Assembly: GCA_910592005.1 (NCBI GenBank)
Contig: CAJVPP010000007.1
Location: 1 to 64,000 of the forward strand
Reading direction: 5' to 3'
Source of the DNA: Funneliformis mosseae
Taxonomy: Eukaryota; Glomeromycota; Glomeromycetes; Glomerales; Glomeraceae
DNA length: 64,000 nt
The notes under the pieces were generated by a model. That model worked only from the letters and a program-made list of their open reading frames with translations, searched no databases and was not told the DNA's origin. Position numbers and translations under genes: made by a program. Positions within the stretch are counted from its first letter, which is position 1. Every line of letters begins with the position of its first letter. Below, piece by piece: positions 10,303-23,200 of the stretch.

Positions 10303-12171
10303 GATTTGTATTGCAAATTTATATGAGTTTTCATGTTCACGTTTATGTAAGGCAAAAAAATATAAATTAAAGCTAAGATTATAGGGGTAAGTGGTTGAAA
10401 GAAAATATAAGTGTTTTTAAAAAAAATATTTTCATAATATTATTTTTATATTAGTTAATTAAATTTAAATAGATTTAATTTATTAAAGTTTTTTCAAAAA
10501 AACTTTTTTTTTAATAAAATTTTACATAAGGTATAAATTAAAATAAAATAATAATAAATTAAATAAATTTTTATTTGATCATTTAATTAATATAATAAAT
10601 CATATGAAATTTAGCATCAAAGATCAGTAAACTTTATTAAATAAAAAATTAATTTTTCACATAAAACTAATAGTCTTACTCAATCTAATCAGTCTGGTCT
10701 AAGTTGATTCTAGTCTTGTATTTTAAAAAAAAAAAAAGAATATAAAAATTTTAGAAATTTTTAAACAAATGAAAGAATAAAACAAAATAAAAAAATAAAG
10801 CTTACCATAACCATCTAGAATCCAAATCTAATAAGCTAAAAAAAACATCTAAAAAAGAAAGTAAACAAAAGATTAAAGTAAAGTAAGAAAATGAACTTAT
10901 CATTTTGGATATAGCCGAAGAGTTCAAAGATCTAAAAAAATTGGTTAATTAATAACTAAGCGAAAGAAGAATGAAGTAAAGAAGAAAAGAAATAAAACTT
11001 ACTGCTTTAGATCTAACTAAAGTATCAAAAAATCTAAAAAAAAAATTGGTTGTTAACAACTAAGTGTCAAAAATAGATGTAATAAAATAAATATATTAAT
11101 ATTGGTATTTAATTACATAATCGTATATAAATACATTTCTATACAATTACACTATAAGGTGATCCCAAAGGGTATAATTATAGAGAGGATCAATTGTACT
11201 TAATATTTGTCTTATCTGTAATTATAAAAGCTAATTAGTATCAACTCAAATTTTGAGCAAGAAAAACAGTTATCTTTAGTGCAAACAGCATAATTCTTGT
11301 TTCAAATTAATCACTTTTTTATCATATAATTTTTTATATATATGAATTTTTAATGTAAAATAATTTTTTTAAATACTTTTATTTATATATAAAAATTTAA
11401 AATTGATTTATTCAGAAAAATTTTAACAAAAAAAAATTTTTTCTTATATTTAAGCAATTTTTCTTTTATTAATAATATGAAATTATAACTTTAACAAAAT
11501 TAAATTAATCAAAATAAATTAAGATTTAATAATTTTATTTCTTATTATAGCTAAAATTTGAATTAAAAAACTTAAATAAAATCAATTATTTATTTTTATA
11601 ATAATTATATTTATATAAATATAAAATTTTTTATAATATATAATATTAATTATTATATTTATTAATAAAAAAAGTTTGATTAAAAAACTTCTTTATTGAT
11701 AATTTATTTATAACTTTTATTTAAATATAATCTTTATTTTATTTTTCTAAAACTATATAATATAAATATATAAAGTTAAAAAGTTAAAACATAATATAGT
11801 AAATTTTATTTTTTTAGAATTCATTAGAATATAAATAAAATATATTGCAGATTCTTTTCTTAAAAAATTTTTAAAGTTTAAGTAAATATTAATTATGCAA
11901 AATAGCTTCTTTAAAATATATAATAAATATTTAATATATTATAAATTTTACAACTTATCAAAATATAATAATAAAAGTAAAACTCTTATTTTTTAATATA
12001 ATGATAAATAAAAATTTATAGTTATATTAAAATAAATTATATTTGTTAAATTATTTAACTTTATTATTTATTAATACTTTATTATCAATCTTTTTTTATT
12101 AAAAGTTAATTTATAGTCACTTTAATAAAAGTTAATCTAATCATCAAATCATCTTTTACAAATTATCTTTA

Positions 12172-12483
12172 AATTGTTATATGTCTTATTTGTAACACCC
12201 TTTTTTATTTTTCTTAATAATAAATTATTTTATTAAATATTTTATAAACAAGATTTTTAAATGTAAAATTTAATTTAGAAAACTTTTACTTAATATATTA
12301 AAGACAGTTTTATAGACAAAATTTTCAGTTATAAACAGTTTTTTGAAATTTTTTAAAAAAATTCTTATTTTATTACACAACTGATCTTTTGTTTTAATTT
12401 GCTAAATTATTGATATTACATCTATTCTTAAATTTTGATTAGATAAAATTTTAGATGTTACAAATAAGATATATAATAGGATG
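12172..12483. mobile_element. MITE-like inverted repeat element
   Basis: Arm 1 at about 12172-12203 (TATATGTCTTATTTGTAACA) and arm 2 at about 12451-12483 read as its reverse complement with only C/T and G/A differences. The 250-bp interior is AT-rich and non-coding. The size and structure suggest a non-autonomous DNA element of unknown family. Confidence 0.5.
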
Positions 12484-14923
12484 TTATAATTAGATTTATC
12501 CATTATTAAAATATCTTTTGACTATTTGTTTTAGATTTTTTTTAATATATTAAAATAATTATAATATTATAAAAATTACATATAAAAATTACATATATAA
12601 ACTATATTGTTTGATTTATATAGATTTTTTACTAAAAAATATTAATATTTACTATTAATAATAAAAATTTTAATAATAATTTATAATTTTTTATATCAAT
12701 AGCTAATAAAATATTTTAATATATTATACATATTTATTATATCTAATTTATTAAACTTATATAATATATTATTAAATAAAAATAACTTTAATCTAGTAAT
12801 TATATTTTTAATAAAAACACTCTATTAAATCTGTCTTTATTAAAACTTCTTAACAAATATAAGTATAATCTTTTTAGACTAATAGTTAATATGATATTTT
12901 AAGTAAAAGAAACAATAGATAATTTTACAGATTATTTCTAAAAGAAACTATAATTTCTTAACTGCAACCTAATGATCAAAATAGCTAAAACTTTAAAATA
13001 ACAAAAATGATTATAACTTTATTAATTAAGTTACTTATATAATATAATTATTTAATTTATTTAGTTTAACTTATTAATAAAATTTTCAATATTTTTATAG
13101 TATTTTAAATTGTATTTTATCTTTAATTATCAAAAGAAATAAATTAATAATTTTGTATAATAGAATAAAAAATTTTCTTAAAATTAAGTAAATTTGTTAA
13201 TAATAATTTAATAATTTAATTTAAATATAAAATATTTATATATAATATAAAATGCTGATTAAAGTAGTATAATTTATTATCCTTATTAAAATAACTATCT
13301 AATATTAACACATCTTTTAAAATTAACTATAAAATTTAACCTTTTTATTACCTTTATTTTTATTAAATACTTATAATAAATAAGCATTTTAAAAAATTAA
13401 TTATAAATAATATTAATAAAATTAATTATATTAATTATATTAGAAATATTAAATTTATCAGATTTTTTAAATTATAAATTAATTACATCACATTATATTA
13501 ATATATTTACAGTATTATTACTTATTAATATTTTGACTATTCTAATTGATTAAATTTATCTATAATTAATACTAACTTTAGTTAAATAGCTAAAAATAAA
13601 TATATTTTATTATTTATAAATAATATAAAATATTTTGTTTAAATAATATTTTAAAATAAAATTATTTATTAACTTCAAGAAAAATAAATAAATAATATTA
13701 AATTTAATAAAAAATTATATTAATTTTTTATTTAAATTTTATATATTTAAAAAATTTGTTTAAAAAATTTATTATAATATTATATGATTTTTTTAAAATT
13801 AATTATTTTATATAATCAATATCTGATTTAATTATATTTAGTTATTTATAGATATTAAATCATTTTTTATATAAATAAATAACTTGAAAATTAAGCTGTT
13901 TATATTTTAATAAAATTAACTAATATTATAAATAGATCAAATTGATATAGTATTTATAATGCAAATAATTTATAAATCTGAATTTAACATATTTTAATAT
14001 ATTTATTTATATAATTAATTTTATATAAAATAACACTTTAAATTATATAATTAGAAAATAATTTAATAATTTTTTCTTAATTTTCTTTAGTTAGTTTTTT
14101 TTCTTAAAAGTAATTAGCTTATAACTTATTTTTTAGTTTTTATATAAGCTTTTTTAGTTTATATTTATTTTTCTTTTAATTTCTTTTAATTTTCATTTTT
14201 TTATTTTCTTTTATTTTTATCTTTCTTTATTTTTTATTATATATTAGTAAACTGAATTAATTAAAGTTTATATCTTTATATATTATTCTACTAGTAATTA
14301 ACTATTAGTAATATTAAAATATAATTTTTGCAATTAAATTATAATATAAAAACTTAAAAGATTTATTACTTAAATAAATATTCTATATAACTAATAATAT
14401 ATAATTAAACTATTTTTATTATAATTAAACTTTTGTTAAATTTTGTATTTGACTAAACTTCTAAAATCTAAACTTTTGATTAAACTTTTAACAAATGATT
14501 AAATATAAATTACTTTTATAATATATAAATTATAAATTTTTATTTATTTATTTTTATTAAAGAATTATTATTATTTAATTTTAACTTAAATCTTTTATTA
14601 TTTATTATTGATTAAATATATAATCAAAAATATTATTTATTAATATTATAGATAATAATTATTTATATAATAATAAATATAAATAGTACTTTATTTATAA
14701 AAATTCTAAATTTCTAGAATTTATAATAAAATAAAATATTATTAAAAATTGTGAGTTAAAATTCATGGAAAATTCATAAAAAATCATAAAAATTAAATTT
14801 TAACATTAGCTTTTTAATTATTAAAGATTAAATAATTTCAGTTTTGTTAAATGATAAATATTTTAATTTCATCTAGTATTATCATATATAACTATTATAA
14901 TTTGTAAGAATTACATTAAATAA

Positions 14924-15081
14924 TATAAGATTTTGCAATAAAAAAGAAAAAACAGCTAAAAAAAATCAATTTATTTTTATATGGCAAATATAATTTTTAG
15001 ATTAAAATATGTTTAGATTTAAAATAAACTAAATTTTTAATTTTTTAGCTATTTTTTCTTTTTTTATTGTAAAAATTATAT
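14924..15081. mobile_element. MITE family M1, copy 1
   Basis: About 158 bp with terminal inverted repeats near GCAATAAAAAAGAAAAAACA and its complement. The whole element aligns with the copy at 52153-52314 in opposite orientation, including the interior around AATATAATTTTTAGATTAAA. Compared with that copy, this one has A or T at nearly all positions where the other keeps G or C. Confidence 0.65.
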
Positions 15082-16341
15082 ATGATTAATTAATAAATCT
15101 TTTAAAAATAATAAATATATAAAATAATATTAATAAAATTTAACAATTAATTTCAAATCAAATTATTTTTTAATTTTTTTTTTAAAAAAAAAAAATATTG
15201 TTTTAATTTTATAGATAAATTAGAATTTTATTAAAAATTAATAAATTTAGAAAATAAAAAAAAAAATTTTAATAAATTAAATGATAATATTAATATTATT
15301 TTTATATATATTATATATTAATATTTTTTAATAATAATTAATTTATTAAAAATTAAATGATATTTTAAAAATAGAAAAATTACTAAAAAAGTAAAATTTA
15401 ATAAATTAAGATTCTTATATTAAAAATAAAGTATAATAAATTCATAATTTTAATTAAAAATAATAAATATGACTTAATAATATTTTTATAATTAATTATA
15501 AATTTAAAACTAATCACCTATTAATTATAAAATATAATAATAGCAATAGTATTTTATTTATATTATTTATATAAGTAAATTAATAAAATATTTAGTATTA
15601 TTAAAATTTTATTTTTATATTAAGAATATATTTATTTAATTTAAGAAAATATATATATTAAATTATAAATGTAAAGTTAGAATAATTATTTTTGATAGTT
15701 AATTAATAGTTTTAATATTAAAAAATAGGTTTAAAAAAAATATACTTTAAATAAAATTTGATAAAATGGTTTAATAAGCATTTGCTAAAAATTTTTTCAA
15801 TATGTAAATAATAATAAAATTTGAATAATTAAAAAAAATTTTATTTGTATTTATTTATATTTCTTTAATTTAATATTAAAAAATAGAAAATTTCTTAATG
15901 TGTATTGAAATTTACCACTAAGTTTTTATTTTATGTGATTGATTAGCTGGTATTATACTATATACTTGACTGAAATTAATAATATGACAAATAATACAAA
16001 TAGAAATTTTTATTCTGAAAAAATTTTGTCTTCAGATTACATAGTAAAAATGCAAAATATTGGTGATATATTATTTAAGTTTACATAAGCGTAAAAACTT
16101 GATAATATGTATTAAAATACAGAATTTTAAGAATTTTAGATTTTTATCACATTTTAATTTTGATAAAAATACATTAACACTTAATTTAAGTCAAAAGAAA
16201 CTTGATTTTTCTAGTAATTTTTTCATATAAATAACCTTATTATTAGAGTTGCATGATATTAAGGTTAGTTTAAGTGTATTATATAAATTAGTTTACTATT
16301 TATCACATTATATCACACCTTATTATATTTCTATTTTACTA

Positions 16342-16496
16342 ATTATAGTTATTTGCAAAAATAATGGACTACTCAATTTATTTTTGCTTTAAAATATTAT
16401 ACATATTTATACATATTCATATGCAGTTATACATATAAGATTATTATTGATTAATAATAATTTAGGTCAACTTATAATTTTAGCTTGAATTATAAT
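16342..16496 (+). repeat. Left long terminal inverted repeat (AT-shifted)
   Basis: Pairs with 19923-20067 along its full length. Examples of change toward AT: AATGGACTACTC here against AACGGACCACCC in the right arm, and TCATATGCAGTTATAC here against TCATACGCAGTCATAC. Confidence 0.8.
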
Positions 16497-16599
16497 TATT
16501 GATTGGCCAATTTATTATTTTATTATTCTATTCCAAATAGGAAATTTTATTTATTTGTATTATTTTATCAATAATAAACAAATCTTTCATTTTCATTAC

Positions 16600-17560
16600 A
16601 GTATGACAAAATTATCTTCACATATTTGCTAGTAAATAATTGAAAAGTCATTAGCAGATTTATCAGAATATCTAATTGCTAAACATTTAAAAATCAACTA
16701 TGCTCTATACTTGTTACTATTTTAAAAAGTATGGATATGTTAAAAACTTTTCATTATTATGTAAAAGACTAAGAATTTTTGAATGCAATAATATGAAATA
16801 TCTTGAAATACTACTTAAAAAAAAAGTAGATTGGTATATTTGGGAACTTCAATCAGAAATAGAACTTTGGTTAAGATAAAAATTTTGACCTTAGTGTAAT
16901 ATGAAGAACAGTATATCGCCTAAGATATACTCACAAATAAATATTAAATATTTTAATATTTATAATTATATTTTATTATTTATACTTTTTTTTATAATAT
17001 ATTTATGTTATATTGTATTATATAGATTTTTAAACCTGTACAAGAAAGAAATAAAAATGATTGTGCAAATTTTATTTTACATATATCTTAGTATTTACTA
17101 AATCAATTAGTATTTTCTGATGAATCAGCTTATGATAGATAAACCTTATCACGCAGATATAGATGGAATATTAGTGAATGCTATGCAAGAAAGGCTGCAT
17201 TTTTTATTAGAGGTCAGAGATATACTATTGAAAATGCATTATATATAAATGGTTTGTTAACATATAGAATTCAAAAAGGATCAATGAACTCTGAAGATTA
17301 TGTAAATTTTATTGAAAATATTTTGGTATGTATTTTTTTTTTTAAATATTTGTATATTAAAATAAATATGATATTTAATATATTTATATATTTTATAACT
17401 TTTAAAAATGTTACTATATCCTACACAATATAGCGGTTTAGTTTTAGATAATGCATCTATATATAGAAGCTAATATTTGTGAAATATTTGTGAAGAAAAA
17501 GGAATAAGACTTGAATTTTTATCACCATACTCTTCTGATTACAATCCAGTAAGAATTTAA
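16600..17560 (+). pseudogene. Tc1-like (DDE_3) transposase pseudogene
   Basis: An N-terminal helix-turn-helix remnant lies around 16620-16880, ending near KVDWYIWELQ. At 17117-17326 DESAYDR, then RGQRYTIENALYINGLLTYR and NSEDYVNFIENIL, give the first catalytic D region. A GT-AG intron follows from 17327. The next exon (about 17425-17548) reads GLVLDNASIYRS, then EEKGIRLEFLSPYSSDYNPV, which is the second catalytic D and the LPPYSPDYNP box typical of DDE_3. The final E would lie beyond a further intron and was not found. Stops are frequent. Inactive. Confidence 0.7.
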
Positions 17561-17879
17561 TTTTTTATATTAAAAAATAATTAAAATTAAAAAATAATTA
17601 TAAACAAATTTTTTTTGTATTTTTTTTAATATTTTAAATATAATTTTGATTTATTATAATTTTTATAAGTCTTAATTTTATTAAAAATTTAATTGATAAT
17701 TATTTAATTTATAAACTAAAAATTATATAAACTTTATTTATTACTATTTATAAATGCATATACATTCGCTAAGAAATGTAAACTTAATATTTTTTATTAT
17801 TATCAATCAAAAAGATCATTATAATTTAAAATTATTATTTCCATATCAATCCATATATTGGCATATTTTTCATAAAAAA

Positions 17880-19675
17880 TATTATGTATAAGTTGTTTAG
17901 ATAAAATTGTTTTCCCTTGCTTCAAGTAATAATTTTAGAATAAATTGTTTATCTTTTAATAAACCAGTAGGAAAAACAAAATCAATAAGATTAGCAAAAG
18001 TCATGCTTTTCATTATATGAATATTCTCTTTAAAAGGTAATTTTTTTAAGATGAAGAGTTACAGAATAAAGAATTAATGGCATATTAATATTTTATTACA
18101 TTGTAGCCACATTTTATTATATCATAATAATATCTTGCTGCATCATAGTAAAAATAATAAAAAAATCTATTTATTAAAAAAATAACCTATGATAAAAATA
18201 TAAAATATTTACATACCTGTATTTAAGAATTCAGTAAGAATTTGCATTTTTTTAGAATTTAAAAATTGATATCTAGTTTTATCAAAAGTTAGCATTAGTA
18301 GTAGTATATTTTCATCTACACCTTTTATTGACTTACCTATAATCAATAAATTATTTGTAATTTATATAACAATTGTTATAATAAACTGTAATTTTTTTAA
18401 ATATATCATAGCACAAGCCCAAAGTGTGATAGATTTACTATTTAACTTTAAATGACGATCATTTGCTAATATTAAACACCCTTAAACATTAAAAGAACAT
18501 TCCTTAAGACTTCTATATATAGCTTATTTCACTGTAGTTAATGCTGATTCTATTTCATTTTCACATAACTAAAATGAAATTATACAAAATATATATATAT
18601 ATAAAATAAATTTGCATATTACAATAAAAAATCTGTATACTTACTATAGAATCATTTGTATCTGCAACAGAACTATTATAGGTAATAACTTTATGCTTAA
18701 TCTTTTTTTCTTGATATATAGATAGTTGCATATTTTTTCTATATTTAGCTTTATTTACAAAAGTTAAAACACTTTTCTTTGATTTTAAATTAAAATAATC
18801 AGCTCCTACACCTTTTGATAACTGATAAGAATAAAATCCTATGATAATTTTTTCCCATATTTTTAGAAGTTCTTTTGAAAGAATTTCTTCATTAATTTGA
18901 TCAAAACTATTTACTTTATCTAAATTCAATAAAATTAATAGAGCATTATCAAGTTTTTTCATGATTTTTGAAATTGGTTAAAGCATACTAAAGGGATATA
19001 TACTACTAATATTATAAAATAGGTATTAGTAAATCTACTATATATATACTATTATTTCTAATAAACAATATAATTTTTTAATCCTTCACTTATTTGAAAT
19101 GATTTGGTTTTGTTTTTTATTCTGAGATATAATTTTTGAAACATTTTTTTCAAGTATTAGATTTTTTGAATAATAATTCTCTCAACAGATATTATTTAGT
19201 AAAATCAATAGTTTCAATTATATCAATAGTATCAAAATCATAATCTAAATTAATTATTACTTTACTAGCTTTAAATATTAAAATAAGTAAATAATAGCTT
19301 ATAATAAACATAAAATATTATTGTAAAATATATACAATACATACTTTTTTTGTAATATTCATATTTATTAATACATTTTCTACAAACATTTACATTATGC
19401 TGATCTTTTGATATTGCTAAGTCTAATGAAATATTATTATGAAACTAAAAGATAAATTTATTATCTAATTTTATTTTTTGTTTTTTTTGCAGCAACTATA
19501 TCAAGTGATTTTATGACAAAATCAATTTTATATTCATCACTTTTTTATTTTCATTTCAGTTCTTTAGAGAGACAAATATAATCTTCACTATATATTTTTA
19601 TACATACTAAATAAGTTAAATATAAAGAGCAAGCATTTGGATGAAATTGTAAAAATTTTGTTTGTACCATTTTAT
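17880..19675 (-). pseudogene. Second ORF of the long-TIR element, unknown
   Basis: Coding-like minus-strand pieces are joined by probable GT-AG introns. The start is near 19668 (MVQTKFLQFHPNACSLYLTY). A Cys pair follows (VNVCRKCINKYEY, about 19390-19350). The longest frame is 18962-18641 (KKLDNALLILLNLDKVNSF, KGVGADYFNLKSKKSVL). Then come 18570-18420 (RHLKLNSKSITLW) and 18340-18210 (KSIKGVDENILLLMLTFDKT). Weaker traces reach 17890. I do not recognise the protein. Its position inside both TIRs and opposite the transposase suggests a cargo or accessory transposition protein. Several stops show decay. Confidence 0.45.
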
Positions 19676-19922
19676 AAACAATAATGATAAAAAATAAAAT
19701 AAAAAAATTTTGTAATACGTGTTACAAAATAAATTTAAAGCATGACGTATTGTTTACATTAATTTCTATAAAATTAATAATGCTAATTATAAATTCCCTT
19801 TTTAGGACATTATATTACACATATTCTTAAAAAGTAAAATTTAATTTTTTAGGAAAAAAATAAATTTGTGAAATGGCTATCGCCAAAGAAGGAATGGATC
19901 ATCACAACCGTGTGTAACATGT

Positions 19923-20067
19923 ATTATAATTCAGGCTGAAATTATAAGTTGGCCCGAATTATTACCGATCAGTAATAATCTTGTGCGTATGACTGCGTAT
20001 GAATGTGTATGACACTTCGGAGCAAAAATGAATTGGGTGGTCCGTTATTTTTGCAAATAGCTGTAAT
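19923..20067 (-). repeat. Right long terminal inverted repeat (GC kept)
   Basis: Inverse partner of 16342-16496. It keeps CCACCC, GCTCCGAAGTG, CGCAGTC and CGGGCC, where the left arm has T and A. It lies 470 bp from the 3' end of the dynamin-like gene. Confidence 0.8.
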
Positions 20068-20536
20068 CTGGGGACAAGAAATTTTTTAATACTAAAATCT
20101 TATATTCACCCTATTATGTTTTCATAGTGTTTTAAACACCCCCGTGTAACGATTAGTCATTGCCTAAAAATAAATTAAATTATCTTTTAAGCAGATGGAT
20201 CACATAGATCAAATTTATAAGACCGAATTAACCGCCTTAGTCGGTCTGTTCACATATTATGCTTTTCTTAAAAAGATGACTTCGATAATTAACAAACTAT
20301 TAGTAAATATTGCCAGTGTTGTTGTGGGGACATAGTTTAGGACATGGGACAGTTTATGGAACAACTTAAAAATTTGTACAAAGTACATATTAGTTTATTA
20401 ACACTGATTATTTATTTCATTAATAAAAGATTTATTTCTTATGATAAGATGCTATAAAATATAAAACGTACAAAATAAAATGGATACACGTATCTGCGCA
20501 TTTCGATCATATAGTTATCACAAGATTTGGTAAAGA
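20068..20536. other. Spacer after the dynamin-like gene
   Basis: Non-coding, of normal composition for gene flanks. It has one possible stem (GACCGA at about 20221 with TCGGTC at about 20243). Presumably the 3' UTR of the minus-strand gene. Confidence 0.4.
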
Positions 20537-23200
20537 TTAACAACCAAACCTTATAAGACTAATGTTCATTTCACGCAAATGTTTCTCTGATTGCTGTAAT
20601 TCCTCTCTTTTTATTTTTATGCTATCATCTTCTCTAATCAATTCATCGATTCTAAAATTTTCGTCTTCATTTTGTTCAAATCCCTCGATAAGTTTCTCTT
20701 CAATGAGACTTGAAAAACCATCAATAAAAGCGTGGATTATCGTCAAAGAGACAGCATCAGCATATCTCTTAAACGCAAGCTTAAAGTATGCCATAACTGA
20801 AGCTACCATTTCCAACGTATCAGTTGGTTCACGCTCTTCAATTTTAACCGCTTCGTGAAGTTTTTCAAGATATTTAGTCTTTGATATTAACATCGAACCT
20901 TCATCTAACGTGAAAGGATAATTGGTTCCTTCCATTTCATTCAGAAAGTTAATATATTTCTCAGTATTTCGTTTACATTCTTCAAGAAACTCCTGTGCAT
21001 TAAACCTTTTATTTTTTTTTTAAAAAAAAAATAATAATAAATAAATGAATATTCAATGTAAGAAAATTAACAAATAAATCTTTAAACATACTTCATTCGA
21101 CCGAACAATTCCGGAAAACGTGAAAAAGTGACTTCAGTAGATTTACTTACAAGCTCCGACATAATTTCATTAATGTGATATAAACATTCTTGAGCTGGTG
21201 ATTTCCATAATTTTTGATGTTCCTTTATAAATTTTGTTGCAGCGCTATATGGAATAAATCCAGGTAATAAACGTCCGCGAGCTTTATTTATACCTTCAAC
21301 CACGTCACTTTCTCTTACTATAAGTAATTCGCCTTGATCAATGTCACCAATTATTTCGTTCTCATCAGCAGTAGGTTGTAAGAATTCTTTTAAAATATCA
21401 AATCTGGCGGGACTCGATTTATCACTATCAAGACCGATTTCGAAAATTGGACGCGTGGAGCACAGGTTAAACTTGAAATTTTGAAATTCCTTATTAATTG
21501 CTTGCCATAATTCTGTTTGTTCATTAGAACATGTGGTTTCTAATTGAATAAGACCAGCGCATCTTTTGGTCATTCGATAAAGTTCAATTCGTGTATTGCC
21601 ACTAAGTTGTTCTGGAATCGTTCCAAGCTCTTTGATAATCTATTGATAACGAAAACGAATGAGTAATTAATTATCAAGAAAACTGAAAGTCGTAATTACA
21701 TACGTTTGCGAGCTTGTCTTCAACTTCTTTTTTAATGGAAGGAAGATTACGCTTGATTGCTTTAATCAACAATTCAGATAATTTCTCCTGCAAATGGGTA
21801 ACGCCCAATCGATTTCTTTGGTGGAAATTTCTCCAAGGTGTTTCGCTTTCAAAAAACTAGTTTTACAAAAGAAATATAGTTAGTTAAAGATCCAAAATTA
21901 CTTTGAAGATAAGTTATCTAATTAGATAAATAATCGACTTATAATGATACTTACATCCTCTTCATTTTGACGAGCTTCCTTAAAAGTGATACCACTTTTC
22001 AATTCAGACGGTTTTGGATTTCTCACAATATAATACCCAAGAGCCAATTTATGTGCTTCACCTCTCATAATTTTCAACCAAGATTCATGGCAACCTTCCT
22101 CAATAGTATCTGGTTTTGTTAAAACGCCGAGGGTACGAGCACCTAATTTATCGGCTTTTTTTGCAAGCGTGATAATGGCTTGATTATCTATTTCATCTTT
22201 ACAACTAATAGTCGCGACGATAATAGACTTTTCTTTCGAAATATACAATTCGACCAATTCTTCAATCAATTTTATGAACCTTTCATCTTCTTCTCTTTCA
22301 ACGTGACCTAATAAAATATGTTGATATGAAAATGTTCTCGCGTTAGTATTCAATAAAAATAATAATAAAGTTATAAAGAAAAAAAAACTTACGGATAATT
22401 CCGGGCAAGTCTATCAAACTAAGGTTTGGAATTTTAGGTCCCTTAATTTCCAAACAAACCACATTTTTCGTAAATTTTAAAGTGTTCTTGGATGCATCCT
22501 CATCATAACTTAAATTATTAAAGTCAAAATCAAAATATTCATCTGGTTTATTGTTGGGATTCAAAAGTGCTTTTTGAGCACGACGTGCAAACAATTCCAC
22601 GCGATCTTTGTTTTTAATGGTATTTCCGAATTTCGTTTCTTCAGGTCGAATAAGTTTTTTTCCATTAGCATCGTACTCTTTACGTAAAGAAACTTGACAT
22701 GACCAAATTTCAGAGGATTCAATCAAACGGATTTCCATGACACATCTTGTGCACGTACCCTCCGAACGTGGCAACTAAAAAAAAAACACGATTTATTTAT
22801 GATTTTTTTCATATTTAGACATAGGGATGTTAAACGGTCCCAAAAAGATTTTGAAATTTCTAGTTATAGAAAAGCCTAATCGCTTATATATTTATTATAA
22901 GTAACCCGTGTTAAAAAATTGTTATAATAAATTTAATGAATCATTTTTAAAAGGAAAATGAACTTTGAGATCGATGACCGCTTAAATCCCTATTTGGAAC
23001 ATTTGGAGGAAGAATCTATTTACCTGAACGCCGGAAATCGCTTCCAACAAACTACTTTTGCCGGCCGATTGATTCCCACAAAAAACCACGGTTGGCAAGT
23101 CAACTGCGGATTGTGCGCCCATACGACGCAATTTATTCAAAATTTCAATGTATTTGGCTGCATTCCTCGCGTAATCGGTTGCTGCGATAGTTTGTGTCAT
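20537..23200 (-). CDS. Dynamin/Mx-type large GTPase
   Basis: Six exons on the minus strand: 23200-23024, 22774-22393, 22307-21955, 21856-21704, 21639-21092 and 21005-20537. All junctions are GT-AG and the frame stays open, giving about 693 residues. GTPase motifs are G1 GNQSAGKSS at 42-50, the dynamin signature LPRSEGTCTR starting at residue 60, G3 DLPG at 181-184 and G4 TKPD at 250-253. A middle/stalk region follows. The C-terminus (VMAYFKLAFKRYADAVSLTI and on) fits the GTPase effector domain. There is no PH domain and no proline-rich tail, which matches Mx or fungal DRP proteins rather than classical dynamin. Family knowledge: self-assembling GTPases that remodel membranes. The exact membrane is not shown by the sequence. 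Intron 1 carries a MITE fragment. Confidence 0.93.
22824..22935. mobile_element. MITE family M2 fragment in dynamin intron 1
   Basis: GGGATGTTAAACGGTCCC, then the segment TAGTTATAGAAAAGCCTAAT and GTTAAAAAATTGTTATAA, all shared with 60974-61080. The second terminal repeat seen at 61150-61190 is absent here. It sits within the 249-bp first intron of the dynamin-like gene. Confidence 0.6.

Larger units (their letters stand above)
7908..11196 (+). mobile_element. Pogo-like DNA transposon A, decayed
   Basis: The left terminus CAGTCGACCCTCTCTACAAT begins after TA (7906-7907). The right terminus read inward is CAATTGATCCTCTCTATAAT, ending before TA (11197-11198). TA duplications, CAG-type ends and a CENP-B/DDE transposase fit the pogo (Tc1/mariner superfamily) group. 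Near the left end the motif AATCACACC is iterated (about 7923-7995), a likely subterminal binding array. The right terminus differs from the left almost only by C-to-T and G-to-A changes. The length is 3289 bp, with a CT microsatellite and a TTTA microsatellite inside. Confidence 0.8.
11197..16341. other. AT-rich block 1
   Basis: More than 5 kb of sequence with very few G or C, no open frame of useful length and no recognisable gene. It contains an inverted-repeat pair (12172-12483) and one MITE copy (14924-15081). I read it as deeply eroded transposon DNA rather than a functional AT-rich element, because recognisable elements at its edges become AT-shifted toward it. Confidence 0.6.
16342..20067. 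mobile_element. Long-TIR two-ORF DNA transposon
   Basis: Inverted terminal repeats of about 150 bp bound a 3.7 kb element: left 16342-16496, right 19923-20067. They begin ATTATAGTTATTTGC on the left and ATTACAGCTATTTGC on the right (read inward). Inside are a plus-strand Tc1-like (DDE_3) transposase relic at 16600-17560 and a minus-strand second gene relic at 17880-19675, converging. Tc1/mariner elements usually carry one gene and often short TIRs, so this layout is unusual. The left TIR is strongly C-to-T and G-to-A shifted relative to the right TIR. Target duplication is not clear. Confidence 0.75.

Noticed and set aside
16901..17101. 66-codon hydrophobic ORF
   Set aside because: Falls inside the transposase relic; the Ile/Tyr-rich content follows from AT-rich DNA.
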